Shown one piece after another: positions 55,660-63,448 of a stretch of DNA of 64,000 nt. This DNA is from DAMBHY01 sp032068765. GTDB lineage: Bacteria > Bacteroidota > Bacteroidia > Bacteroidales > Dysgonomonadaceae. Position 1 is the first letter of the stretch, and the number at the start of each line of letters is the position of its first letter. The notes beneath the pieces are model-generated. The model ran no database searches. It was given only the letters and a program-made list of their open reading frames with translations, and was not told the origin of the DNA. Both the position numbers and the translations under genes were made by a program. The stretch spans positions 1-64,000 of the forward strand of contig DAMBHY010000002.1 in the NCBI GenBank assembly GCA_032068765.1. The letters are read 5' to 3'.

Positions 55660-56364
55660 TTATTCAGTCGGTTCATTCAGAATGTCCATGAATTCCATGA
55701 TATTCATTTCCATTTTTGTTACTATTCCTTTGATTCTTGTAGTGAGATAGTTATAGGCGAATAGAGTGATAATACCAACAATCAAACCTCCAACAGTAGT
55801 AATTAAAGCTTCATATATACCTGTGGAAAGGATTCCTACATTTACATTTGCTCCAGCATTTGCCATACTCATGAAAGCTTTTACCATACCGGTGACTGTT
55901 CCTAAGAAACCAATCATTGGCGCTCCTGCGACAGTAGTTGCCAGAATGGGAAGACCTTTTTCGAGTTTTGCAATTTCGATATTTCCAGCATTTTCAATTG
56001 CTTCACTGATTTCTTTTTGAGGACGGCCTAGTCGAGTAATACCTTTCTCAACCATTCGAGCCGTTGGAGAATTTGTTTGCTTGCATAAAGTGAGAGCGGA
56101 ATTTATTTTACCTTCAAGGATATAATCTTTTATCCTATTCATAAAAGATCCGTCTTGCTGCCCTGCCTTGCGGATTATCATGATTCTTTCTATCAAGACA
56201 TATACGGATAAAAGCAGCAAAATGAGGAGGACAATCATTATCCATCCACCTTTTATGGCCAAATCCAATGCATTTGTAGCTTGCGCTTGTGGCATTACTG
56301 CTTCTGCAGTGTTTTGTAAATTTTGAAGGGTATCTATCACTCCCGGAACTTGTAAAAAAAACAT
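55660..56364 (-). CDS. exbB: ExbB/TolQ/MotA-type proton channel
   Basis: The 234-residue protein has an N-terminal membrane segment (about 30-55), a cytoplasmic domain with GITRLGRPQKEISEAIENAG, and two further membrane helices. These contain the conserved LATTVAGAPMIGFLGTVTGM and ALITTVGGLIVGIITLFAYN segments of ExbB/TolQ. It assembles as the pentameric stator around ExbD. Start ATG 56364. A minus-strand TAACTTTG -7 box (56408-56415) directly upstream suggests that exbB-exbD-tonB has its own promoter next to the pdxJ end. Confidence 0.94.
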   Translation of the reverse strand: MFFLQVPGVIDTLQNLQNTAEAVMPQAQATNALDLAIKGGWIMIVLLILLLLSVYVLIERIMIIRKAGQQDGSFMNRIKDYILEGKINSALTLCKQTNSPTARMVEKGITRLGRPQKEISEAIENAGNIEIAKLEKGLPILATTVAGAPMIGFLGTVTGMVKAFMSMANAGANVNVGILSTGIYEALITTVGGLIVGIITLFAYNYLTTRIKGIVTKMEMNIMEFMDILNEPTE

Positions 56365-56407
56365 ATCTCTATGGTTTATTTTGTAATTTGTTGAAAACTC
56401 GTTATGC

Positions 56408-56415
56408 CAAAGTTA
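56408..56415 (-). promoter_or_regulatory. -7 box before exbB
   Basis: The minus strand reads TAACTTTG, 44 bases before exbB and just downstream of the pdxJ stop. It matches TAnnTTTG; no clear -33 box is seen. Confidence 0.5.
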
Positions 56416-56429
56416 CCAACAAAAATCTA

Positions 56430-57161
56430 TTATTCTTGACTATCAACTGTTGTTAAACAATTTTTATAAGCTTTTATAGTATTTTCCAATCCCATATACA
56501 GCGCGTCGCTGATTAAGGCATGACCAATGGAAACTTCCTTAAGCCAGGGAATATTTGTATAAAAGTATTTCAGATTGTCTAAGTTTAAATCGTGACCTGC
56601 ATTGACTCCTAATCCGAGTTTTCTGGCAAGTTCGGCTGCAGAAATATATTCTGAAATGGCTGCTTCAGGATTTTTTGAATAGTTTTCTGCAAAGGGACCA
56701 GTGTAAAGTTCTATACGGTCTGCACCAATTTCGGCAGCACCCTGCACAAATTCCAAAACTGGATTTACAAAAATAGAAGTGCGAACGCCAATATCTTTAA
56801 ATTCGTAGATAATATCAGTAAGCAGGCTTTTGTTGATAATAGTATTCCATCCGGTGTTGGAGGTCAAAACGTCTTCCGCGTCTGGAACCAGGGTAACCTG
56901 CGTCGGACGAATTCTTTTGATGAGCGTTATAAATTCTTTTGTAGGATTGCCCTCAATGTTAAATTCGGTATATATTTTTGATTGCAGGTCGAATACATCT
57001 TTTTGACGAATATGTCTTTCGTCGGGACGTGGATGAACCGTAATTCCGTCAGCACCAAAACGCTGACAGTCTTGAGCAACTTTCGTAACATCAGGCAAAT
57101 TGCCTCCGCGCGAATTTCGAAGCGTCGCTATTTTATTGATATTTACACTTAACTTTGTCAT
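56430..57161 (-). CDS. pdxJ: Pyridoxine 5'-phosphate synthase
   Basis: Joins 1-deoxyxylulose-5-phosphate with amino-acetone phosphate in vitamin B6 synthesis. The 243-residue TIM-barrel protein starts KLSVNINKIATLRNSRGG. It has ADGITVHPRPDERHIR (substrate-binding His and Arg), then NAGHDLNLDN and EVSIGHALISDAL near the end, the family's signature blocks. It is divergent from the CBS/ACT-like gene and lies upstream of exbB. Confidence 0.97.
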   Translation of the reverse strand: MTKLSVNINKIATLRNSRGGNLPDVTKVAQDCQRFGADGITVHPRPDERHIRQKDVFDLQSKIYTEFNIEGNPTKEFITLIKRIRPTQVTLVPDAEDVLTSNTGWNTIINKSLLTDIIYEFKDIGVRTSIFVNPVLEFVQGAAEIGADRIELYTGPFAENYSKNPEAAISEYISAAELARKLGLGVNAGHDLNLDNLKYFYTNIPWLKEVSIGHALISDALYMGLENTIKAYKNCLTTVDSQE

Positions 57162-57315
57162 GATTACTTTGTAATCTTAGTGAAAGATGATTTTTTATTA
57201 GCATTAGAATCGATGATTTTATCAAAAAAGTCAAATATCAATGATTTTTGTATATAAAAATTATCATCTTTGTAATTAGAATACAAATGTAATATGAATT
57301 AACGGGTTTGAGCTT

Positions 57316-57693
57316 ATGTATGTGAAAGAAATTATAGAAAAACAACTTGAAAAGTTATCAACATCCATCAAGGTGGACCAGCTTTTGAGTTTTTCTGCTG
57401 CGGAAAATTCACTCGTTATATTGGAAATTCCACTTATAGATTACACACTCACCGATATTTCCCGTATCGTAGAATCTAATCACGCACAGATAATGAGTTT
57501 TCATGTAATTCCGTTGGACGATGGACGCACCATCTGGACAGTTCTGAAATTGAATGTGGGTGACCCAATAAACATTCTCAGAGGTTTTGAGCGTTTTAAC
57601 TACAAAGTTGTATCAGCTGAGTCCAAAACCGAAGAAATTGGAGATGATTACTCCGAAAGATTACAGGAATTTTTGCGGTATTTAGAAATATAA
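57316..57693 (+). CDS. Short CBS-family derivative retaining the C-terminal ACT-like part
   Basis: The 125-residue protein is probably a reduced form of the CBS-domain protein usually found next to nadK/pdxJ in Bacteroidetes. The first 25 residues (MYVKEIIEKQLEKLSTSIKV) look like the start of CBS domain 1. Residues from about 33 (NSLVILEIPLIDYTLTDISR, then a stretch ending WTVLKLN) match the C-terminal ACT-like domain, and about 100 residues of the CBS pair are missing. It runs directly into nadK with a 15-base gap. Function unknown; a regulatory partner of NAD kinase is a guess from position. Confidence 0.6.
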   Translation: MYVKEIIEKQLEKLSTSIKVDQLLSFSAAENSLVILEIPLIDYTLTDISRIVESNHAQIMSFHVIPLDDGRTIWTVLKLNVGDPINILRGFERFNYKVVSAESKTEEIGDDYSERLQEFLRYLEI

Positions 57694-57708
57694 AAGATTA
57701 TAATTAAT

Positions 57709-58593
57709 ATGAATATAGGAATCTGGTTTAGCGATTTTTTACCCAAAAACAGTGTATTGGAAACGTCCCTTCTCCATGTGTGTGATGTGCTGAAAAAGAA
57801 AGATATCTCCATTTATTTTCCTGAATTTTCTTACGCGCAATTGACTGCAAAAACTAAAGAAGCTATTCATCATGTATGCATACTTTTTGATGTACTTCCT
57901 CCATTGGATATGATGCTTAGTATTGGTGGTGACGGCACTTTCCTGAGAACAGCATCGTATGTGGGCAGAAGCGGAATTCCTATTATTGGTATCAATACCG
58001 GTCGTCTTGGATTTCTCGCGGATATAAGTTTGAACGAATTGGAAAACACGTTTGATCTATTGATCGATAATCGATATGATGTGGAAGAGCGCACGTTGTT
58101 ATCTGTTTACTCGAAAAAAGAAATCGAATTCGAAAATGTAGGAGTGGCACTGAATGAAGTGGCTGTGATGAAGCAGGATACTTCTTCTATGATTTCCGTT
58201 CATGCTTATATCAACAATGAATATCTTACATCCTATCAGGCAGACGGTATTTTGGTTTCTACTTCGACGGGTTCCACGGCATATTCATTGAGTATTGGAG
58301 GTCCTATTTTGGTGCCAGACACCCCCAACTTTATTTTGGGAGCAATTGCTCCGCACAGTCTAACCACGCGTCCGTTGATAATTCCGGATACAAGTCTTAT
58401 AACCTTGAAAGTCGAAAGCCGAAGTCACAACTATTTGGTTTCCATTGACGGTAATTCACAGATATTTTCTGAAAAAGTGGAACTCCATATCAGAAAAGCG
58501 GATTTTACTACGAAAGTAATAAAGCCACATGATCATACCTTCTTCAAAACTTTGAGAGAAAAACTAATGTGGGGGATGGATGTGAGAAAGTAG
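57709..58593 (+). CDS. nadK: NAD kinase
   Basis: Phosphorylates NAD to NADP. The 294-residue protein has the phosphate-donor motif SIGGDGTFLRTA near residue 67. The second conserved region has VSTSTGSTAYSLSIGGPI (about residues 182-199), with the NAD-binding pattern of the family. The length is normal. It ends one base before the end of the convergent CDP-alcohol phosphatidyltransferase gene, so no terminator separates the two. Confidence 0.97.
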   Translation: MNIGIWFSDFLPKNSVLETSLLHVCDVLKKKDISIYFPEFSYAQLTAKTKEAIHHVCILFDVLPPLDMMLSIGGDGTFLRTASYVGRSGIPIIGINTGRLGFLADISLNELENTFDLLIDNRYDVEERTLLSVYSKKEIEFENVGVALNEVAVMKQDTSSMISVHAYINNEYLTSYQADGILVSTSTGSTAYSLSIGGPILVPDTPNFILGAIAPHSLTTRPLIIPDTSLITLKVESRSHNYLVSIDGNSQIFSEKVELHIRKADFTTKVIKPHDHTFFKTLREKLMWGMDVRK

Positions 58594-58594
58594 A

Positions 58595-59491
58595 TTAGTT
58601 TGAGATTCGTTTCATATATTTTTCGCACATCTGTTCATGTTTTCTGCGAACATAGAATTGAACGATTTTTAATACGATGATTTCCCAGATGAAATAAACC
58701 CACAATATATTGGTTAAAACACAAATAAACATAACAATGGAGCGTCCGTTGAACGTGAGCATGTCGATTATGGGCATCAACTTGCGACTGTCTTTGCGGA
58801 AATCTTCACGGAGCGAATCTGGAATGTCTCTACCATATTTTTCTCTAATCAATCTTAATAATGCCTGAAGTTTTGGCGTTTCATTTTCTTGATTTTTGGT
58901 GTAAAAAATATAAAAGTAAGAGAAGAACTTGCTGATTCCTTTAGGCATTGCTTCGTAGCGTGCACGAACTTCCGTGCTGTTTTCAAATTCTTTTCCTTTG
59001 TCTTCGCTTATAAAAAAGAGATGCAACGTCTTGTAATAATCCGTCAGAGCCGCTTGGTTAATATGCGAGATTGCGGAGATTACAATAACAATAGTAAAAA
59101 GCCATGTGTTGAACTGAATATTGAGGCGGTATGCGAATGCCAAATAAATGCATGCAAACCAAATGTCGCCGGCAAATCCGTCGAGTATACGTCCAATTTC
59201 TGATTTTATTCCTGTAAGTCGTGCTAATTGTCCGTCCACACAATCTAAGATATTCGCACATATGAGTGCCAAAATTCCTAAAAGTGCAAAAGTGATAGAG
59301 TAGGGATAATGAAAAAAGAATCCGCCCAAAACGCCGAAGAAAATAGAAATTATAGTGATGGTGTTAGGGGTGATTCCTGTATTTCTTAGTGCATTGGCAA
59401 TTAGAAAACCGAGAGGACGATAAATCTTTCGATCGATATAGTTTTCTGTTTCAATAGATTTTAGAGACGCCTCAAATTCCTTTTGTTCCAT
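58595..59491 (-). CDS. CDP-alcohol phosphatidyltransferase-family membrane enzyme
   Basis: The 298-residue protein has DCVDGQLARLTGIKSEIGRI followed by LDGFAGD, which fits the family motif DxxDGxxARxxxxxxxxGxxxDxxxD with all Asp residues present. There are several membrane helices (about 48-85, 105-145 and 245-285) and a soluble stretch with KGKEFENSTEVRARYEA between. It would transfer a phospho-alcohol from a CDP-activated donor to an acceptor. With the adjacent SDR and cytidylyltransferase it forms a three-gene minus-strand set, the last of the three. Donor and acceptor are unknown. Confidence 0.88.
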   Translation of the reverse strand: MEQKEFEASLKSIETENYIDRKIYRPLGFLIANALRNTGITPNTITIISIFFGVLGGFFFHYPYSITFALLGILALICANILDCVDGQLARLTGIKSEIGRILDGFAGDIWFACIYLAFAYRLNIQFNTWLFTIVIVISAISHINQAALTDYYKTLHLFFISEDKGKEFENSTEVRARYEAMPKGISKFFSYFYIFYTKNQENETPKLQALLRLIREKYGRDIPDSLREDFRKDSRKLMPIIDMLTFNGRSIVMFICVLTNILWVYFIWEIIVLKIVQFYVRRKHEQMCEKYMKRISN

Positions 59492-59507
59492 ACCTTAAAA
59501 TGATAAA

Positions 59508-60236
59508 TTATTTATAGCAATATCCTCCGCTGAGAGTCACTATTTCTCCATTAAAATATTTGTTGTGAAAAATAAACTTGTACACTTCGCCCACCTCCTT
59601 TGCGGAACAAAAACGATGCATCGAAAGTTTGTTTTCAATATTCTTACGAATATCTGCTGGTTTATTTTTTTGCCATTCAGTATCTACAAATCCCGGAGCC
59701 ACAGCGTTCACCCTTATTTCGTACGGTTCAAGAAATTTAACGAGATTTTCTACCAAAGAATGAATTCCAGATTTCGTTACACCATAAGCCAAAGACATAG
59801 CATGTGGATAAATACCCATGAGTGAACCTGTGAAAATGATGCACGCACCTTTTTGTAAATTTGGCAAAATATTTTGAATGAAAAATACAGGGAAGTGGAT
59901 GTTGGAGTTGAAAATTTTCATCCATTCGTCGATTTTCATTTTTTCGAACGTAGATCGATAAGTGAGTCCGGCATTAAAGATGATTCCAGAAAGTTGGATG
60001 CTGTTTTCTATGATATAATTATTCAACTTATCTATATAAGTGAGGTCTGAGATATCCAATTGAAATAATTCGATCTCAACATGTGATGTTTTTAGAATCG
60101 TATTTTTTGCATCCTCTGCCACATCAGCATCGGAATGGTAGGTCAAAATAAGATTATAACCATCACTTGCCAGTTCCTGGGCGGCAGCGAATCCAATTCC
60201 TTTAGTACCTCCGGTGATAAGTATAGCGTTATTCAT
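59508..60236 (-). CDS. Short-chain dehydrogenase/reductase of the CDP-alcohol set
   Basis: The 242-residue SDR has AILITGGTKGIGFAAAQ at the N-terminus, FNAGL, a Ser in IIFTGSLMGIY and YGVTKSGIH with Tyr and Lys; the catalytic set is complete. It overlaps the upstream cytidylyltransferase gene by 8 bases and is 16 bases upstream of the CDP-alcohol phosphatidyltransferase. By analogy with TarJ-TarI type pairs, it could make the polyol phosphate that the cytidylyltransferase activates, but an acyl-carrier reductase role cannot be excluded. Confidence 0.85.
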   Translation of the reverse strand: MNNAILITGGTKGIGFAAAQELASDGYNLILTYHSDADVAEDAKNTILKTSHVEIELFQLDISDLTYIDKLNNYIIENSIQLSGIIFNAGLTYRSTFEKMKIDEWMKIFNSNIHFPVFFIQNILPNLQKGACIIFTGSLMGIYPHAMSLAYGVTKSGIHSLVENLVKFLEPYEIRVNAVAPGFVDTEWQKNKPADIRKNIENKLSMHRFCSAKEVGEVYKFIFHNKYFNGEIVTLSGGYCYK

Positions 60237-60693
60237 TATTTAATTTGCTGATATCAGGTTTTATCTGGCGTTCTTCCATTAACTTATCATTGTATTTATC
60301 GTGAATGGTCTTCTTGATATTCGAAGAAGAAACTCCAATTCCGTAAGGAAAATAAAAAACCTGAATACCCAAATCCTTCAGATAATCGTATCTACCATAC
60401 CAGTCATCACCCACTACAAAGGCGTCGATATTGAGTTTTTTCACAATTTCCGTGTGATCGAGAGTATGCTGAGGGATGACAATATCGGGAGTTTTCAGGG
60501 CTTCAATAATCTGTAATCTTTCCTGAAATGGAATTATAGGTCGGTCTTTGTATGACATAACCAGCTCGTCGGTGCTTACACCGACAATTAAAATATCCGC
60601 CAAACTGCGTGCATAATTAATCATCCGAAGATGATTATAATGAAACATATCAAATGTTCCTGAAGTATAAACGATTGTTTTATCTTTAAACAT
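60229..60693 (-). CDS. Cytidylyltransferase-like nucleotidyltransferase (TagD-type)
   Basis: The 154-residue protein starts VYTSGTFDMFHYNHLRMINY, a TagD/GCT-type nucleotidyltransferase. It continues ILIVGVSTDELV and has YKDRPIIPFQERLQIIEAL, which is typical. The HxGH catalytic motif reads HYNH here, with Asn in place of Gly, and the later ISTT-like loop reads VSSSNIKKTI. It is expected to form a CDP-activated alcohol or sugar phosphate. It is the first gene of the three-gene set, with a minus-strand TAATTTTG box at 60733-60740. Confidence 0.85.
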   Translation of the reverse strand: MFKDKTIVYTSGTFDMFHYNHLRMINYARSLADILIVGVSTDELVMSYKDRPIIPFQERLQIIEALKTPDIVIPQHTLDHTEIVKKLNIDAFVVGDDWYGRYDYLKDLGIQVFYFPYGIGVSSSNIKKTIHDKYNDKLMEERQIKPDISKLNNE

Positions 60694-60732
60694 GACAGTT
60701 TGTTTTTATACCGAATTGTTTTAAAGTTGTGA

Positions 60733-60740
60733 CAAAATTA
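60733..60740 (-). promoter_or_regulatory. -7 box before the cytidylyltransferase gene
   Basis: The minus strand reads TAATTTTG (matching TAnnTTTG), 40 bases before the start at 60693. No clear -33 element. Confidence 0.45.
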
Positions 60741-60811
60741 TATATTTATTTGATATATAAGCATTCACAACGGTGATAATAACGAATTCCTGTATTAATT
60801 ATTACGAAAAA

Positions 60812-60839
60812 GAACTGTCCAAAATGAAATGAACAGTTC
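60812..60839 (-). terminator. Terminator of the decarboxylase operon
   Basis: GAACTGT (60812-60818) and ACAGTTC (60833-60839) pair. On the minus strand a run of five T follows, 24 bases after the oadB stop. Confidence 0.75.
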
Positions 60840-60862
60840 CTCTTATGATAATCAAAATCAAC

Positions 60863-62020
60863 TTAATATAAAAATCCCAACATAATACCTGCGGCAATAG
60901 CAGAACCAATAACACCGGCTACGTTTGGTCCCATTGCATGCATCAAAAGATAGTTGCTAGGGTCATATTCCAAACCTACAATTTGAGATACGCGTGCAGA
61001 GTCGGGAACGGCAGATACTCCTGCATTACCGATTAACGGATTAATTTTCTTACCTTCTGGTAAGAATAAGTTCAAAATTTTAACAAATAAAATACCTGCT
61101 ATAGTTGCAATTATAAAGGATAATGCGCCTAATATGAATACTTTCACAGATTCTGGTCGCAGGAAAGTTGTAGCTTGGGTAGAAGCTCCTACTGTTAGCC
61201 CTAGCAAAATCGTTACAACGTCGATCATTGGACCGCTGGCTGTTGCTGCCAAACGCTTGGTAACTCCTGATTCTTTAAGTAAGTTACCAAAAAATAGCAT
61301 TCCCAGCAAAGGTAAGCCTGACGGTACTAAGAAGGCCGTAAGTAAAAGTCCAACAATAGGGAAAAGTACTTTTTCCGTTTGTGAAACAACGCGAGGAGAT
61401 TTCATTCTAATCACTCTTTCCTTTTTGGTTGTCAGCAACCTCATGAAAGGTGGTTGAATAATAGGAACCAAAGCCATATAAGAATATGCAGAAATTGCAA
61501 TTGCTCCCATTAATTCAGGCGCCAGCTTAGATGATAGGAAGATAGCGGTAGGACCATCTGCACCACCGATAATACCTATAGCTCCTGCTTGATTAGGTTC
61601 GAAACCCAATTGTAATGCTAAAATATACGCACCAAAGATACCGAATTGGCACGCACCTCCAATAAGCAATAACTTCGGATTAGCAATAAGTGATGAAAAG
61701 TCAGTCATTGCTCCAATTCCTAGAAATATAAGTGGGGGATACCAGCCTTTTACAACTCCTTGATATAATATATTAAGTACAGAGCCTTCTTCGTAAATTC
61801 CGATTTGAAGATTGGCTACTTCATTAAATGGAATATTACCTATTAAGATACCAAAGCCAATGGGTACCAATAACAATGGTTCAAATTCATGTTTTACGGC
61901 TAACCATATAAAGAATAGGCCAACTGCAATCATTGTAAAATGACCACCAGTGCCATTGGCAAATCCGGTATATCCCCAAAATTGTTGTAGATTTTCTCCT
62001 ATAGATAATAATGTGTTCAT
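60863..62020 (-). CDS. oadB: Sodium-translocating decarboxylase beta subunit
   Basis: The 385-residue integral membrane protein has the OadB/MmdB/GcdB segments GIGAMTDFSSLIANPKL, GIIGGADGPTAIFLSS (with the Asp of the Na+ channel) and GNAGVSAVPDSAR. It has about nine to eleven hydrophobic helices and the typical N-terminal WGYTGFANGTGG. It decarboxylates carboxybiotin and exports sodium ions. With the carrier and carboxyltransferase upstream it forms the decarboxylase; methylmalonyl-CoA is the most likely substrate in a propionate-forming Bacteroidales. Last gene before the terminator. Confidence 0.95.
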   Translation of the reverse strand: MNTLLSIGENLQQFWGYTGFANGTGGHFTMIAVGLFFIWLAVKHEFEPLLLVPIGFGILIGNIPFNEVANLQIGIYEEGSVLNILYQGVVKGWYPPLIFLGIGAMTDFSSLIANPKLLLIGGACQFGIFGAYILALQLGFEPNQAGAIGIIGGADGPTAIFLSSKLAPELMGAIAISAYSYMALVPIIQPPFMRLLTTKKERVIRMKSPRVVSQTEKVLFPIVGLLLTAFLVPSGLPLLGMLFFGNLLKESGVTKRLAATASGPMIDVVTILLGLTVGASTQATTFLRPESVKVFILGALSFIIATIAGILFVKILNLFLPEGKKINPLIGNAGVSAVPDSARVSQIVGLEYDPSNYLLMHAMGPNVAGVIGSAIAAGIMLGFLY

Positions 62021-62031
62021 ACTTATTGTCT

Positions 62032-62475
62032 TTATTCGATTACTATAAGCTGCGTCCCTTCTAAAATACTCTCGCCCTGTCTTACAGATATTTCTGTAAC
62101 TTTTCCGTCTTCACTTGCTAATATATTATTTTCCATTTTCATAGCTTCTAAAATCATCAAGGTTTGGCCTTTTTTTACAGTATCTCCTATGTTGCATCTT
62201 ATTTCCAAAATTATACCGGGTAAAGGCGACTTGATTATATTTTTGCCAGTTGACGATGCTGTTCTAGTTACTGGTTTAGTTTCTATCGATGAAGGGGTAG
62301 GAGCAGGTGCCTTTGGAGTATGTAAACGACTAATTCCGCTTAACTCATTACTCTTTTTTTCCAACTCAACAACACACGCAGTGCCGTTAACTTCCATTTC
62401 TATTATATTATTATCGATATTTAAAACCTTTACAGAATAAGGATTGCCATTTATTTTATATTTAAATTCTTTCAT
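62032..62475 (-). CDS. mmdC: Biotin carboxyl carrier subunit
   Basis: The 147-residue protein has a C-terminal biotinyl domain with MILEAMKMENNI, whose Lys is biotinylated, and SPLPGIILEIRCNIGDTVKK before it. The middle is a Pro/Thr/Ala-rich linker (TPKAPAPTPSSIETKP) as in carriers of sodium-pumping decarboxylases. The N-terminal domain (MKEFKYKINGNPYSVKV) is the usual BCCP-like region. It carries CO2 between the carboxyltransferase and OadB. It lies 11 bases upstream of oadB and 19 bases downstream of the lamin-tail/OadG-like gene. Confidence 0.93.
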   Translation of the reverse strand: MKEFKYKINGNPYSVKVLNIDNNIIEMEVNGTACVVELEKKSNELSGISRLHTPKAPAPTPSSIETKPVTRTASSTGKNIIKSPLPGIILEIRCNIGDTVKKGQTLMILEAMKMENNILASEDGKVTEISVRQGESILEGTQLIVIE

Positions 62476-62494
62476 GTGATTAATATTTGAAACT

Positions 62495-63436
62495 TTATTT
62501 ACTAGGAAGTCTTCTTAAGGTTTGGAATTTTGAACTCCAAGGAGAATAATGCCTTTGCATATCTTGGAAAGTTAAAACCTGATGTTCTTTATCATGAACT
62601 TCTTTTTCCAATTCGTATATTGCTGCGGATATGGCTGCTAACATATCATAAGACAAGTCGTCGTCTGAAGAAATGCTTTTTATCACATTCTTGTTAGATA
62701 CTTCTTCTTTAGTGGTGTTTTTATCTGTTTTGGTTTGTGATAATTTTCTCATATAATTTCCAAGACTACGGAAAAACAGATATAAACCTATCAATCCTGA
62801 AAATACTACAAGCATCGATGTCAAAGTCATCGTTAGCCCGTCTGCATCTGTCGCTTTAAGTGCTACTAATTTAGGATTTTCACCTACAATCTGATTGTTG
62901 CTTTTCGGTGTTATTCTTTCTAATGCTTTTGCTAAATCTTTGCCGTCAGGTCCAAATTTCACACCATCTACTGCATATCCATATGTTTGATCAGATTTTA
63001 ATCCTTGAGGAACTCTCATCTCACCAAGCAAAGTTTTACCGTCGGTACTGTAAAGTGCTATGTAGTTTTCTTTTGTGGGATCAAATACAAAATTTGTATG
63101 AAAAGTACCTCTAAAAGGCTCGTTGTCGGCATAAAAAATCACTTGTTGATAAGGCTTAACTAGTGTTAAAACGTCACCACGAGGTATAGTGTATTTTTTA
63201 GGATAATTTGGATCATCTGTTAGGAAACAACCTGCTAAATTTTGCGTTTTGGCGGTATTGTTAAATATTTCAATCCAAGCGTTGCGTGCTCCAAATTCAT
63301 CAATGTTGCTATTTTGGTTGCTAATCATCACTTCGTTAATAACCCATCCTTGGTTATCACGATTATGATTGTTGCAACCTGTAAATAGCAACATTGAAAA
63401 AAAAGCAAGCACTGCTAATTTACTTAACTGTGTCAT
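62495..63436 (-). CDS. Lamin-tail-domain lipoprotein with OadG-like C-terminus
   Basis: A 313-residue protein in the position of the decarboxylase gamma subunit. It begins with a lipoprotein signal ending LFTGC, then a lamin-tail domain (WVINEVMISNQNSNIDEF, then NAWIEIFNNT). A single membrane helix lies at about 208-226 (LTSMLVVFSGLIGLYLFFR). A cytoplasmic tail follows with a basic part and a late region like OadG tails (YSPWSSKFQTLRRLP). The gamma subunit usually is about 80-120 residues and anchors the complex; here it carries a large extracytoplasmic domain. This arrangement occurs in Bacteroidetes; its role is unknown. Confidence 0.8.
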   Translation of the reverse strand: MTQLSKLAVLAFFSMLLFTGCNNHNRDNQGWVINEVMISNQNSNIDEFGARNAWIEIFNNTAKTQNLAGCFLTDDPNYPKKYTIPRGDVLTLVKPYQQVIFYADNEPFRGTFHTNFVFDPTKENYIALYSTDGKTLLGEMRVPQGLKSDQTYGYAVDGVKFGPDGKDLAKALERITPKSNNQIVGENPKLVALKATDADGLTMTLTSMLVVFSGLIGLYLFFRSLGNYMRKLSQTKTDKNTTKEEVSNKNVIKSISSDDDLSYDMLAAISAAIYELEKEVHDKEHQVLTFQDMQRHYSPWSSKFQTLRRLPSK

Positions 63437-63448
63437 GCTTTTTGAATT

